A DNA stretch of 64,000 nucleotides from Thuidium tamariscinum (GCA_947034885.2 OX344751.2:13826001-13890000), one strand, 5' to 3'; positions 24,690 to 38,119 are shown, counted from the stretch's first letter. Program-made: numbers and translations. Notes: a model not told the origin generated them from the sequence alone.

Positions 24690-25100
24690 TTAACCCCTAA
24701 AGCCCTAAACTGTATTTTTTGGCAACATAGTGATTTTGGGTAGCTCACTACGAATGGAGTTTTTAATTTTTTTCTTTGAAATTTTCACACAAGATGTGTC
24801 CAAGGAGTAGCTTTAAGGCCCAACAATTTTCATAATTTTTGACTTTGTGGTTAAAAAGTTATAGCATGATATATCATTTTGTTTGCTCGGAGGGCAGCCT
24901 AGGCAACTGAAAAAACTTCTTTAAATTTTCTTTTTTGAAAAGTGAAATTTCAAATTGATTCTTTAGGTTTATATAGACATGGGAAGCTTTGAATCATTCC
25001 ATTTGGATTAATGAGTCAAAAGTTATGAGGAATTTTAGTTTGTGGATAGGTATGGAGTCTTTAACCCAAGATATTTTGAAATTAATCCTAATTTACCTAG
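24690..25100. mobile_element. orphan left end of a TTAA element, copy C
   Basis: TTAACCCCTAAAG at 24690 matches the left end of copies A and B, but no partner right end was found within several kilobases; the right limit is arbitrary. The 8 bases before it (TCTATACC) are the same as those before copy B at 23841, which suggests a local duplication of that junction. Confidence 0.45.
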
Positions 25101-27544
25101 ATATTTTGCAAATTAATCAAAAGTTAATTTGAAAATTGTCTTTTTTAGTCCAAAGATGGATTTTTACACAAAAAATAAATCTTGACCAAATCCAATCTTT
25201 GATTTTTCAAGAGATATTTCCAAATTCACTTTTGATTAACCACAATTATCAATTAAAAAATCAAACTAAGAGCTGACCCTCTCTATCTTTTAGGGAACAA
25301 CTCAAAACAAAAATCCGTCTGTGCCATTGTCTTCAGAAGACCCCAATTAGTTCACAGGATCCTTTACCCCTCACTCTTAGGCCATTTGTGAGCGCAAATT
25401 GGAATTACGGTAATTCCAATTAAAAGTTAAAAATCTAACTTTGGGAATTTGCATTTTTTGATGAATCTGTCAAGCCAAGGTCGTGAGGAATGTCTATGAG
25501 AACAAGGAGTTTCTCCTCATGTGCTCCAATCGGACATCATTTGCTCCTAGTACGCCAGTCAACCTGCCGTCAAGTTATAAATTCTAGTGAAATTCGATGT
25601 CGATGTTGTTTCTGGTAGTTGGGAATGTCGGAATGTCTTCAAACTTGATTGGGCACTTACTAAGCACACAAAATCCTAATCTAATTTTTAGTGAGATTTT
25701 ACCGCAACATATGTAATTTCTATGAATTTACGAATATGTTTATTCGCGATTGACTTCCCATGGAGTCAATGTGGAATTCCAAAAAAATCCGAAATAAATT
25801 GGGTAACATTTAGGACAATCCTAGATTCTAAGTGTAAGTTCCACGCTCAATTGCACTTGTCTACTTTTAGTAATTTGAAATTATTTTGCCCAATTGAATA
25901 ATTTAATTCCCGATACCCGGAATCTTGGACAATTGTTTGATTCTTGTGGGCTCCTGGCATGCTCCTACCCTTGAAACACCTCCCTGTAGTCTTCAATTGT
26001 CAATTCCACCATCTTCAATGTCCTGGTACTTCAACTCTCAAAGTCATCTATAAAGATTTTTACTCTTAAACCCAATTTATATGGAAATTGGATTTAGACT
26101 CTTGTAGACTCTTAAGACCTATAATAGACTCTGTTGGCTTGGCTAGTATGCCATGTGCATCCTTAAAAGGTTGATTTTGCATAGACAGACACTAGAACTA
26201 GCTAACTCTCATATCCTCACATCGCTCGGAATTGTTAAATATTCTCTCAAACTCACTTCTAAGACTTAGAATGATGAAAATTCCTAGAATTAGGAATTTA
26301 CCACCTTCTAAGATGTTTCTTCACCATTTTGGTAGAGACTGCTATCAAAACTCTCATAACACTCTTTTTATGTATTTTTCTCTTATAATTTAACTAAATT
26401 TCGCAAAACATCCACGAAAAAGAAACCCCAGAGTTCCACGTGCCAACTTAAAGGTTTACAACATGCAAGAGATGCAATAATGATTTAAATTGTAAGAGCT
26501 ATGTGTCGTTGGATCTATGTCATCATGAATAAACTCTTAGAACTATTGTATATATACTTCAATTCATGTGCCTTATATGTCAAATACACAAATAATACCA
26601 CTTGCTACAACTTCAATCGGTCTTCATTGACCCCTAATTAGATTATGTAGACTAAGCTTTATTCTATTAGCTTTCATTATTCAAACAAATATGAATGAAA
26701 ATTTTCATATTTATTTTTCAGAATTGAAGTCATATATCTACTGCAAACCATGAAATTTCAAATTCTTGGAAAAAATTTGAAAAGACTATAAATTCTTTAT
26801 TGAAAAAAATGATGAAAATTCATAGTAAGTGTGGAATGTACAAAAAAAATCTAAAATTATCAATGTAGATGTATATTATAGTATAGAACATCATAATATA
26901 AACCATGATTATCATGTCACTTATAATTAAAAAAATAAAAAATCATAGTTTTAGGTCCAATGCTTGTATTGCTATAAAGCATTGAAGATTAGGAATTTTT
27001 CAAAATTTCCAATTGCAATAGAAACTACACTTAAACAAAATGGACTCAAATTTTTTTTTAAACATTATTTTTATGGTTGAAATTCACATCAAGAGTAAAT
27101 AGAAAGAAATGGCCAAAATGCACTACAAAAGTGATTTGTAGATTGAGCATCTTCTTCTTTAGAAAAAATTATTTGATACCATTATGAGGGAATTTGCAAT
27201 ACTATTCATGAAAAATGTATTAAAATATCTTTGATAAAAAAAATTGGATGAAAAAACATGTTTTTCCATCCTACAATATGAAGTAAAGTCATACATAAGA
27301 CACTTAGTGTCTACAACAATGTTATGGGGTTAAAGCTAGAAGCACTTGAATTCATTAATTTTTTATTATTGAAAATTGATTCTTTCAAGTACCTACAGTT
27401 GTAAGATTTGCTAGCATGTAATAGTATTAATTTGAATAGTTGCACTAAGAGACAAGTTTGAAACAACTTGAAGCTTTGATTCCAAATTAAAGAGAAGTCA
27501 ATAAGGTTACACAAAATAGTGAAGTTAGGTTGTCTTTTTCTAAG
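25101..27544. other. gene-free AT-rich stretch
   Basis: No gene supported. Part of it (about 26740-27030) resembles the 57.3-59.5 kb inverted-repeat family: it shares AAATTTC...AAATTTGAAAA, a GTACATTATAG-like word and TTTCCAATTGCAATAGAAAC in the same order. Confidence 0.45.
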
Positions 27545-27866
27545 CATAAGAGGATTTCTGGGCCCTTGGAAGACCGTTTCAGGGTTGTTCCCTAAAACTG
27601 TTCCCACTACTCTAAACCAACCACTTGCTGGTCTGAATTTTTGAATTTTGAAAAAAAAATTCAAAAAATCTTCAGAATGTATTAAAAAATAAGAAAATGA
27701 TTTTTAAAAATGATTTAAAAATATTGAATAATTAATTAATTACATAGTAGTATTTTTTGATGTGGCAATACTTCGACCACATCAACATAGCATTCCTAAT
27801 GTTCCCAATGCAATCCCAGCATTTGGGAACTTGTAGTCTTCTAAACCAGCTAGAAATCCTCTTATG
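27545..27866. mobile_element. 'CATAAGAGG' foldback MITE, copy 2
   Basis: 322 bp from CATAAGAGGATTTCTGG to CTAGAAATCCTCTTATG. The interior carries GAAGACCGTTTCAGGG, GTTCCC blocks and a GATGTGG...CCACATC palindrome homologous to copy 1. Compared with copy 1 it is CpG-depleted. No clear target duplication; the left flank TTCTAAG resembles that of copies 1 and 4 (TTCTAGG). Confidence 0.75.
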
Positions 27867-28661
27867 AAAGTTACTCTACAAGCCATCAAAGTCAACAAGT
27901 ATCTCCATTACTAGCCTTCTTGCACATCCTAGTTTTGGGAGGGACAATTATTGTATTTTTAGATTTTGACAAATTTGGCAAAATTTCACTAGAAAAAAAA
28001 AGTCCTAGTTCTAACTAAACCAATAAGTCTTGATTCAAAATTAAAGTAGTACATTCTTGTACAATAAAAATAAATATTCATATAGTGTAGAATGTCGAGA
28101 AATTAGTGAGGAGTAACTTTCACTATTTAGTGTAGATTAATTGGTCATGAAAAGCTCTTTAGTTTTCATTGAAAAGCTCAAATAAGAGCAATGTTGTTAG
28201 AGCTCTTGATTTCCATTCCATATGAAGAGGCTTAAGCAGGGTTGTTATTATGTGAGTTTGTGAGTATGAACTTGTCAACTTGTGTCTTGTGAGCATACAA
28301 GTTTTTGGTTTGAAATTTGATTGGGGACCTATGACTGTGTACTTTGGAATATTGAGGGCATGATGACATGAAATTAAGTAGAGTCTGGGCATGTAATGAA
28401 CACTGTTCTCTACTCCTGTGGCTTCAACTTTGTTCTATTGAGTTTGGAATTCCACAACATATTAGCATGTAAGCAATTCAAATCCTATTTGACATCAAAT
28501 GGCATTATTTTCAGAAGATATAACCAGTGCTTTAATCATTGAATTCTACCAAATGTTGCAGAGATGCAGAATTTTTTTGGATCTGCCTGATTCACTTCAA
28601 CAGGATAAAGTCTCTCTGGTGAGAATTCCTTCAAAGCACAAACTGATGTCCTGGTTGGCAC

Positions 28662-29051
28662 CAGTGATCCCAGAATTAGTTTATAGAATTTAGTGTAATA
28701 TGCTACCTAGTTTAGGGGATTTAGTGCAATTTACTACCTTCAAGATAAATAAGCATCAACTTTGGCTATCTTGAGAGAAAGTGGCATTAAAAAAATTAGA
28801 AAAGAAAGGATTTTGCAAGTTGTAAAGGATAAGGGGGGGGGGGGGGGGGGGGGGTGTACTAAATACCCATAACTAACTCCAGAGATGCTAATTCCAATGT
28901 AGATTGAGTAACAAATTGGCTATCAAATTTTATTTGTTGTTGAAATCTTAGCTAAAATTTAATTTTTTCAAGGATTTTTTCCTATAGAGATTTAGCTACT
29001 GAAAATTTTTAGTAGCAATGGAGCAAAATTTAGTCAGTTTTGTGAACGCTG
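28662..29051. mobile_element. hAT-type MITE, long copy with poly-G tract
   Basis: It begins CAGTGATCCCAGAATTAG and ends TCAGTTTTGTGAACGCTG, a degraded version of the ends of the three following copies. The flanks GTTGGCAC (28654-28661) and GTCGGCAC (29052-29059) are an 8-bp target duplication with one mismatch. The interior is expanded to 390 bp and includes a 22-G run. Confidence 0.65.
28833..28854 (+). repeat. poly-G tract, 22 bases
   Basis: An uninterrupted run of 22 G followed by TGTACT, inside the hAT-type MITE. It is capable of forming a G-quadruplex and is a likely replication or sequencing slippage site. Confidence 0.9.
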
Positions 29052-29083
29052 GTCGGCACAAACCAATGTCACATGCTTTGTAC

Positions 29084-29212
29084 CAGTGATCTCAAAACAG
29101 ATTCAGGGCTTTTCTCCAAATGTTCATTTTTGGAAGATTTTTTTGAATTTGCACTGAGCCCATGAAAAAATTAAGTAAAACTGAGCAAAATTTGCGAGTT
29201 TTGGGATCACTG
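29084..29212. mobile_element. hAT-type MITE, 129 bp, perfect 8-bp target duplication
   Basis: Ends CAGTGATCTCAAAAC / GTTTTGGGATCACTG. The 8 bases on each side are identical (CTTTGTAC at 29076-29083 and 29213-29220). CAG ends with an 8-bp duplication are diagnostic of hAT elements. It has no coding capacity. Confidence 0.85.
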
Positions 29213-29324
29213 CTTTGTACTTCAGTTGGATAATTCATTTAGTGTTGTCACACTCTGATTCGCTGCTGAAGAAAACTCTTGTTGGACACCTACTAATTTA
29301 AATACCCAGTGCCCAATGCTGCAC

Positions 29325-29456
29325 CAGCAATCTCAGAACGAGTCCAAGATTTCTAGCCAGATGTTCATTTTCAGAAGTTTTTTTAAAAATCTACTCAGAG
29401 AGCATGAAGAAATTAAGAAGCAGCTGAGTTAAATTCAGCTAGTTTTGGGATCACTG
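29325..29456. mobile_element. hAT-type MITE, 132 bp, older copy
   Basis: It is homologous to the copies at 29084 and 30381, ending GTTTTGGGATCACTG, with a mutated left end CAGCAATCTCAGAAC. Flanks TGCTGCAC and TGCAGCCC agree at 6 of 8 positions, as expected for an aged target duplication. Confidence 0.75.
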
Positions 29457-30380
29457 TGCAGCCCATGTCAAATTGATTCTGCTTCCCTTTATATAGTATC
29501 AATTTGAGATAGGGCAAAGCATATGGGTGTGATGAAGCTTCACTGATAAACTGGTTATGGTGAGAGCATTGCTACAAACTCATATTCTCAAGAAAGAATG
29601 TATGCACAAGAAAGTCAAACTTACACAGCAGAGGGGTGGATTATTAGTAAATTAATGAATTTAACTGAGCTGTGCAGGCACATGTAACTCTGTCCGATTA
29701 TGTCATAGATGAATGGCATGCAAGTGCAAACAAACCCCATTCATGTTACAACATGTTGACAAAATGTTGTTTCAACAGAGATTTTGCACTTTCTTCCTCT
29801 TGCAATTGACTTGGTTTGTTGGACCATGCACAAGTAGGAGGTGTGGACAACCCACACACTGTTAAATAACCTCATTGTTATTTAAATGTATTTTTGATGT
29901 ACTTAATCATTTGGTTCAATGGACAGAATGATAGTCATGTTTATTAACATGACAATTTCAAAGCCATTGCCACTTTTCAAACTCCTTATGAAACCTGGAA
30001 TGAGTTACTCAGATGGGAATTCCCGTCCCAGTTCTGGAGCTCTGTGCACTTCAATGTCCCAAATTCAGAACTTTGAAGTGTGCACATCCGTTTCAGCAAA
30101 TGCAAACCATTATTTATAAAGGTCTTTACAACAACTCAAATTCCAAATGAATACATGTCATTTCCAATGTCTTTGTTCCAAGTGTTGTTCTAAGTCGCCC
30201 TTCCCACTTGTGACACCTGCCACTTTACCTCATTCAAGACTCCCCAAAATTCTAAGGAATCGTGAGTGTGTTCCTGTGTCTCCCCCACCCAGGCCTCCAG
30301 AGGATAGAATCAAAGGGACCAGTTCCACAATTTGAGAATGACTCATGCAGCTGTGCACGTAAGCATAGCTAACTTACAAC

Positions 30381-30513
30381 CAGTGATCTCAAAAACAGAT
30401 TCAGGGTTTCTGTCCAAATGTTCATTTTTGGAAGATTTTTTTTGAATTTGCACTGAGCCCATGAAAAAATTAAGTAGAAACTGAGCAAAATTTAGCCAGT
30501 TTTGGGATCACTG
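30381..30513. mobile_element. hAT-type MITE, 133 bp, perfect 8-bp target duplication
   Basis: It is nearly identical to 29084-29212, with ends CAGTGATCTCAAAAAC / AGTTTTGGGATCACTG. The duplication CTTACAAC is perfect (30373-30380 and 30514-30521). Confidence 0.85.
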
Positions 30514-30529
30514 CTTACAACCTACTTAA

Positions 30530-31790
30530 GCTTACATGCTGTTCAATCTGTTGGGCGTTTCAGGAGTTGAATGGGCAATAAATAGTAAGAGATTCCTTTC
30601 TTGCACCCAAGAAATTCGTGAGTCTGCACAGGTTTCCAGAAAGAGATGCTCACTGTTTCTGCTGTCTGATCTGTGGCACCTCTTCTCTTCTCATCTCATC
30701 TCTACAGTTATTTTCTCCACAGAATCTCCTCTGCATCAAATATAACTTGTTGCAAAAGTCTTTGGAAATCAACCACCTTGACTTTCTAGCCACTCACGGA
30801 CTACTGTACTCAATCAGATGCATTTGTAACATTTGCAAATTTGCAAGCAACTGACCATCCGAAGAAAAATACAAAGACACTGCAAATAAGATAAATGAGG
30901 ATCATGTCAAGTCTTTGAAGCTGGCCATCTGCATATAACTTAACATATATCTGTTACTTTGAGCAGGCAAGTTCATCCCTCTGGGATTTCTGTAATTAAT
31001 AACCAGAAACTAGGGTTAACAAGCTTTCCTACCAATTTGTATGAGCATGGAGCATATTGAATTTTCAGGGCTTGTCATCACTCCAAGTTATCCCTAACCT
31101 TGAATCTGGGTGACACTTCTTGAAGCAAATTACAAAATGGAGATGTGTTGACATCTTAGAGATTTCTCTTAGACAAGTTCCATCTGTTTGTTCAAGTTTG
31201 TCTTTCTTCTGGCCAATCATGTGAATCAGAAGTTGAAGCTTCTGTTTGAGAAGCTAGTTTGAGACTCACTTCATGTGTAACTTGCGTCACTTGGAGTTTT
31301 CAACTTCACCATGAAGCCATTGTTAAATTTCAGGCACTGATCAGTTGATTTGATGCTGGTGGCACTGGTACTTCAAGTGGAGAATAAATTACTGGTACTG
31401 GATGATGAATGCTTGTGAATGTCGTTGTATTGGTTGAAACCAATTTGCAACTTGGGTACCTGCTCAAATGGCGCGTGTTTAGAGGGTGGCCATTGAATCA
31501 GCCACATTTGTGGATCTTTTGAATATGCTTTGTGTAGTACAACTGCATGGTACTGCATCTTGTGGTAGTACAACAACAACAGAGGGTGCCTGTACTACAT
31601 ATAAGTTAAAACCTGTAGCAAAGCAAGCTTCCTCATTTTGCCACCATTTTGTATTTTGCCCTCTATCAACAGTGGCCATAGCTGGATCATGAAGGAAGGA
31701 AGGAATGAGGAAGATATATTGATTTTGTAACAAATTAAGCCTTACTGTACTGTCCAAATTGAGGATGTTGTTTTATTGCACTCAGCATAC
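30530..31790. other. no gene seen
   Basis: Composition is more balanced than in most intergenic DNA here, and frames of 60-90 codons exist on both strands (for example 31479-31757). None has recognisable motifs or consistent splice signals. Confidence 0.35.
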
Positions 31791-31794
31791 TTAA

Positions 31795-32036
31795 TCCATG
31801 AGCACCCAGCTCATGTTCACCAAAATCCAGACCTGCTGACACTCATTCCAATCAAACTATCATTAAAAACAAGATTTATAAAAACTGACCATATAGATTG
31901 GTAGTAGAAATAGTTTTAGAGCAACATTAAAATGAACAAATGATTTGATCATACTATTGAAAAGATTACAAGAATTAACATAGGGCAATCTTTCAAATTG
32001 GAGAAGCCAAATTTGAGGTATTTGGGTGCTCAGGGG
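31795..32036. mobile_element. TTAA-flanked short MITE, copy D
   Basis: Between TTAA at 31791-31794 and 32037-32040, the ends are TCCATGAGCACCCA and TGGGTGCTCAGGGG. It is the same length class and has the same interior words as copy E at 39582 (TCATTCCA-TCAAAC on the left, TTTCAAATTGGA...CCAAATTT on the right). No coding capacity. Confidence 0.7.
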
Positions 32037-32046
32037 TTAAGTTATT

Positions 32047-33000
32047 TTCTATAGTAGTTTGCTCTAAAACAACCACTATCTTCAAATAAACCCTACAATT
32101 TAGGATAAAGTGAACATGTTGTAAGGTAAAAGCACCACTAACTAATCAAATAAGCAATTCTAAACATGATTTGGGTAGTGCAAGGTGAAGTAAATATTTA
32201 GAGACATGCATTAACATAAATGACAGGGATTGCAAAAAACTTGGTAACTTTATCTCTTGAATTGAAATTAGTATGAATTTTGAAAGGCAAAAGTTGGGCT
32301 TGACCCATGACTAACATTTAAAGTCATCCAATTCCAATCATTCAAGAACTACTTTCCCATTCATTGCTTCCTACTTTCTTGCTCACTTACATATCATTAA
32401 CTTATTGGTCTAAACCTTGAAAAAGTAAAAAAACACACATTCAAAGGAGAAAATGGAAATTTGTTTCAACCTTGGTTGGAAATATGTCCTTGTATTAATT
32501 ATTGATGGGAGTTGGTTTGTATTGGATGCCTTTACCTTAGTTCTAAAGTAAAACTGTGAATGATAGTAAATGGAATGGAAAAGAGGTGAGGGAGTACTTA
32601 AGTGCATCAATAATGTATTTGGGTTGTAGTGTGGATTGGTTTAACATGCAGTACTGTCCATTTCAAAAAGGTGTAACATGTATAGATTAATGTATCTAAA
32701 ATCAAATTTGGTAAGCCAACAACCTGTCAAAAAAGTATATAGAATCTAGAACTTTAAAAACTGCCATTAGTCACTTCTAAGGATCTTCCTTTTTTCTTCA
32801 CTGCAAGCCAATAAGCTTTTTTTAGATTTTCCCATCTCCCTTTATATTCTATTCTACATGTGTTTGCATTTTGTCAAACTTATAGTCAAGAATAGGTACA
32901 TAGGAGTGACATCTTAGAAAAATCATAACTAATTCAATATTGCTTTGAAAACTAGGAAACTACTTTTGTTGCATGCAACATCCATTTACCTTACTCTAAA
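32047..33000. repeat. diverged repeat also present near 42.0-42.9 kb
   Basis: It shares TAGTTTGCTCTAAAA with 42012 in direct orientation. In inverted orientation it shares GTTTGACAAAATGCAAA, GAGATGG and GCTTGC words with 42226-42300, and TTGGGTTGTAGTGTGGATTGG with the complement of about 42850-42870. It is therefore a transposon relic rearranged between the two places. No gene seen. Confidence 0.45.
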
Positions 33001-34810
33001 AAATAAGAAAAAAAATATTTTTGTCCACATAAGCCGACAAAAAATGCAACCAGACTTTAAATGGTTGCTTTTCAAGCAAACTACCATATATCATTTCTAA
33101 AATTGTGAGTTAGGATAGAATCAAGCCTTTTATTTTTATTTTTTATGAAGTGCCAAAGTGGCATTATAAAATGTTATAGTATTGCTTCAAATTTCAACAT
33201 TCAATCCACATATTGGATAGAACATATCACATTAGTACATACAACATGTCCATAATTTTGTTTTCATCCACAATCTAATGATTTCATTTAAGGTTTTGCT
33301 TTAAATTAAAAAATTTATGGCAAAACCTTCACAATTTGTTGCCCTTTTTAGCCAAACAATTTTTTCCTGGTGCACCAAAGAGTCCCCCCCCAAAAGCCCT
33401 GGATAGAACAATACTAGTGAAAAAATTGATGTTTGGAAGACTAACTTAATTCAAATGTGGATATACAAAAGATGATGGGAGGAGTCTGATTGAGGTAAAT
33501 GGGGTTGTAAAATTAACAGGCTTCTCAAATGCTACAAATGAGTCCATATGTATAAGGTGGTTACCCCCAAACTGCCACTTTTAGCTACAGCCCCTTGTTA
33601 TTCTATTATTAAACTGACTATTATTTTTCATTGATTTCTTGTTAACATTTGAAAGGAAGTTTGAACGCACCAAAGAATGTAACATTTGAATACCATATGC
33701 AAAAGTTATGAAGGAACAAAGTTTGGCTTTCAAACAATCTCTTCCTCATTGATAGGTACATAATTGATGTTAGAGATGTATTCATACTGAAGATGGTGGT
33801 TTTGGATCAGTGGTGCATTTGGGTGGGCACTTTATTAATCATTTTAGGCCATACATGCATGTCTATTGTACTCATCTACTATATAGTATAGTGGAGGCTA
33901 ATAATCTTACAGACTATAGCTATTGTGTCATAATTCAAAGAATTTTGCATTTAATATACAATATAATTGAATTTTTTTGTCTTGCATATATAAAATTCAA
34001 TTCTTAGACAGTCCCAATCAAAGATTATCAAATTTTGGTTTCAAATTAGAAAATCCTCTTTTTCAGTAAATTATTTAATTTAATATTCACAATTTTATAT
34101 GATAATTGATTGAAAAACACTAGTGAAAAATTTCTTAAATTTGATTGCATAGATATGTAGGAAACATTCAAACATACATGTTTTCTTCAACAAGCATCTC
34201 CAAAAAAGTTTCAAAATTTCCTCTATAGAGGTTCTAATATATGGGTGACAATGCCTAAATTTTATCACTAGATTTTAGTTAGATTTTGGCAAGGTGATTC
34301 TACAAGTATGTCCAAATATACAAAGTTTGTTCCATTGTGGGGATCACTTATTAGAATATAATTACAATAAATAAATATCTATTTTACAAATTTGGGAATC
34401 TTCATTCTAGCATTGAAATTTATATAGAGGGAATTTTGAAACTTTCTTGGAGATACTTGTTGCAAGAAAGATGTACATACGGATGCTTTCTACATATCTA
34501 TGCAATCAAGATTTAAAATTCACCACCAATGTATTTCAATCAATTATTATGTAAAACCATATATAATAGATGAAAGAATTCACAAAAAACAATATTTAGT
34601 ACTTTTGAAAGCAAAACTTGGTATGCTTGATTGGAATTGCATAATAATTGAATGTTAACTATGCAAGTCAAAACATGCCAATTGCATACTATGGTATACT
34701 AAAAAACTGAATAGAACAATAGATAATTTGTAAAAATATTGGACATGATTGTATATGCCTTATGTCTACGCATGTATTGTGCTATACAACAAGTGTATGT
34801 GCTTGTATGC
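33001..34810. other. gene-free AT-rich stretch
   Basis: Nothing recognisable. An isolated TTAACCCTTAATGCTTG at 34812 resembles the left end of the TTAA elements but has no partner. Confidence 0.45.
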
Positions 34811-34870
34811 CTTAACCCTTAATGCTTGAAAAACATTGAAAATCCTCTATACAACTTGCATTTAACCTTA

Positions 34871-35556
34871 AGGTGATTGCAAGAAAGACTTCATATTTTT
34901 GGCTATAGAACTGGCAATACTATGTAATCCTACCAATACTGCATGTCAACAGTGCGCTCACAAATCTTAACTGTCAATTTAGGGCACCAATAGATCTAAA
35001 CCATTAGTCAGTATTAAGTAGTACTATAGACTACTTCAAAGTTGTATAGAGACCATTGGTAGCAAAAAATAGTAGAAAAGGGGCTTGTGGATCCTTTCAT
35101 TTTTACAAGTTCAAAAAAAATTCATAAAATTATTTTTTTTGAATCCATTTTTCTAGACAAGATTGCACTTGCATTGCAATAAAAAAATCTTCTAAATTTT
35201 TTTCCCCTCTTCATAGACTTTGCGCAAAGGAAGGTCACTTTGACCCCATGTGCGCAACAAACGTGTTTCTACCTCCAACTTGTCCAATTTGTGGCTTCAG
35301 ATTTGGATTTTTGGGTAAAAAATAGGACTAAAATCTCCCAAAATGGCCAAGGTAGACATACAATTGAGGGAAATTTTAAAATAGTAAACTAATTTTTGAA
35401 AATTTGAAAAAATTACGTAACATCTAAAACTTTTGTGTGCACCTTCATTCAAAATTTCAAGCCAAAAACAAAAAATATGAAAAATTTATGAGCAAAAAAC
35501 TACCTATTGGAGGTTAAGGGGACAAAAAAAATAACAAGTGTTTTTTGCAATCACCC
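34871..35556. mobile_element. 'GGGTGAWTGC' transposon, copy 1, 4-bp flank repeat
   Basis: 686 bp with left end AGGTGATTGCAAGAAA and right end TTTTTTGCAATCACCC, flanked by CTTA at 34867-34870 and 35557-35560. The same ends and several interior words recur at 55472-56202. No coding capacity; superfamily unknown. Confidence 0.6.
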
Positions 35557-35560
35557 CTTA

Positions 35561-37087
35561 TAACTCTTTGACTGTGGTTTATATAAATTTTTTGACACAT
35601 TGTTATTTATATACTACTATGATCATTAAATTATTTTGTATAAAAAACTATTTGGTTTATGCTAGTTTGATCAAATATAAAAGAATTTACAATATATTAT
35701 ATGGTTGCAAGGGACTTCTTGGTCCTTCTAGAATTAAAGTACATTCACTTGCTTAGAAGTTGGCCTAAAGGAGAAAAAAATCTCCTTGAAGTAAGGAATG
35801 GGGTTTGTTGCTTGTCCAAAGTTTGTGTAGTTATGGCATGCAAAAGTGAAGAGTGAAGAGTACTTTGACTTTGCACCCTAAGTGTAGTGCTTGGAAATCT
35901 ATATTTTCTATTAAATTGAATCTAGTAGGTTGAAACATTGTAAAAATATGCAAAAGCCACTTATTGTCAACCATTCTCTCAAAACCAAGTTCAAGGAGCT
36001 TAGAATGTCACTTATGGATTAAATGATCACCACTTAATCATATTTGAATTATTTTAAAATACTTTTTTTTTCCTACTTTATCACCTCATTTAAACCATGA
36101 AGAATCAATCTTCTTGCTTGTTTTGTTTGAGGAAGCTTTTGTTTTTCACTTGCCTAGGAATAAATGTAAAAATATGTTTACTATCTCGTAGTATTTAAAT
36201 TTTGGATTTCTAAACTTCTCCCAACTAATTCAAGGGATTTGATTTGATTTATATTTTCTATAATTTATTCGATAGTTATTAATAATAAATTCAAATGTTT
36301 TATCCAATGTGCAAGTGTCTTCATCTAATGATAAGTGAGGCAAATGATTGTCCATGCCCAATGTTTGCAATTATAAATTCACATTGTATTAATTAGATAT
36401 GTGTATGCATAATATTTAATCTTTAGAGGATCTTGCAAGTCCTAGGTGAGGGGGTATAAAAATATAATTTTCTTTTTAACTTCAAGCCTTATCATCTAGC
36501 AATCTATGAAATCAAAGTTCTTGAAATTTTTTCTACTTATTCAAAATGTTTGTCTCTAACTTTTCACTTTGGGGATTTTGAATACAAAAATTATATATTG
36601 CACAAGAAATCTTCAAAAAAGGGCAATTCACTCTAAATCTACTTATATTGCTAAGTAATTTAGAGTAAGCTAGACTCCATATTTGTTTTAAAAAATTTGT
36701 ATGCCTTTACTGAACAAGACTTAGAATTCAATGGTAGATAGAATCAACTTCATCAAGAACAAAAATTTACTCGAAGATTGCTTGAAGTCTAATGACTTTG
36801 TTTTGTAAGGATAAAAAAAGTTATTTTCTCATTTCACATGTTATAATCTTTCTATCTACATGATCAAATGGGTTGAACATTTTTACACATTATCATAATC
36901 TTCTCTTTGTTTCTAAATAATATTGGTGTTTCCTTTGTAAAACACAAGAGTAACATTGGTATTATTCATAAACAAAGGGAGTAGTTAATTGCACTGAAGT
37001 TCAAAAAAAAATCCAATTTTAGGCAATGCATTAAATAATGATAATTTTTGACATTTCTCTTAAAAAACATCCTTGATCCTTTTGAAG
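35561..37087. other. gene-free AT-rich stretch
   Basis: Very AT-rich; no gene, RNA or delimited repeat recognised. Confidence 0.45.
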
Positions 37088-37091
37088 TTAA

Positions 37092-37858
37092 CCCTTAAGC
37101 ACTCCGACATTCAATATTTGGATAATGTACAGATTGAAAACCAAAGTCTTTTCTCACTATAGCTTGGATGAAAGTCATCCTAATTTTTTGAGATACTTTG
37201 TGAAGTTGTTGTTCTATTCAAAGGTTGGATTTGGTGTTATTAGAGTATATATTTTTCTAAAATTATAAATGTGGAAGTATGTCAAGTGGTTGGCTTGCAT
37301 TGACTCTAGTTCAAACTTGGAATTGCAAAAATGATGTCATAGAATCAAAGAACACAAAAATTCCAAAAAATCACCATGTCAAGAGAACATAAAAAGAAAT
37401 CGGAATAAATTGTTTTGATGCCATTTTGACACCAAAGGTCACATTCTTGACAATACAAATCATTTTAGTGTCATTTTATCCATACTAAATTGGTATGGAA
37501 TTGGCACTAAATTAACTTAAGTGCATTTCAATGCACCATCATGGCACCATATTCACATGTCTTGAAGTTCCTGATTAGTGAACCTCTTTTCGACTCCATC
37601 CCAACAAATTTTACTTAGAAAATGACAATATTTTGCTTGTAATTCAATTTAGAAGGAATTTTGAATTTTTCCTTTTGAAATTTATAGAAAAATATCATTG
37701 ATAGCATTGGTGAATCTAACCACATGGATAGAATCTAAAATTCAAACTCTTCAAGTTTGATTTGCATTTTAATTCCAAAATATTCTTCTGAGTAGTAGTA
37801 CTTTACGATGATTTTTCCGAAATTGCCAATTCTGGAGATGAGTCTGGACGTCTAGGGG
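37092..37858. mobile_element. TTAA-flanked transposon, copy F
   Basis: TTAA at 37088-37091 and 37859-37862 flank ends CCCTTAAGCACTCC-GAC and GTC-TGGACGTCTAGGGG, an imperfect inverted repeat with the CCC...GGG termini of the family. The 767-bp interior is non-coding. Confidence 0.55.
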
Positions 37859-38119
37859 TTAAATGAAAAACTATCCCTAATGAAATTTCAATTCAGTTGG
37901 AGTGCTTCAATCCGGCAAGGTTCTGCTTCTTCACCAAATCCAAACATTGGCTCATTATTAGCTTATCTTAGAGTCCCAAGTATATTTTATATTCCAATTT
38001 TTGTTTTGAATTTTTCCACGAAATTTGTTGAACATTCTTCAAAATTGATGTTAATAGTCCTTATCATATTTGAGTTGAAGATTTATTTTTGGTTGTCATG
38101 ATTAACATTAGGCCGGGTA

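Noticed and set aside
25060..25090. TTAACCCAAGATA as another TTAA-element end
   Set aside because: It matches the family for only seven bases after allowing for TTAA and has no partner end.
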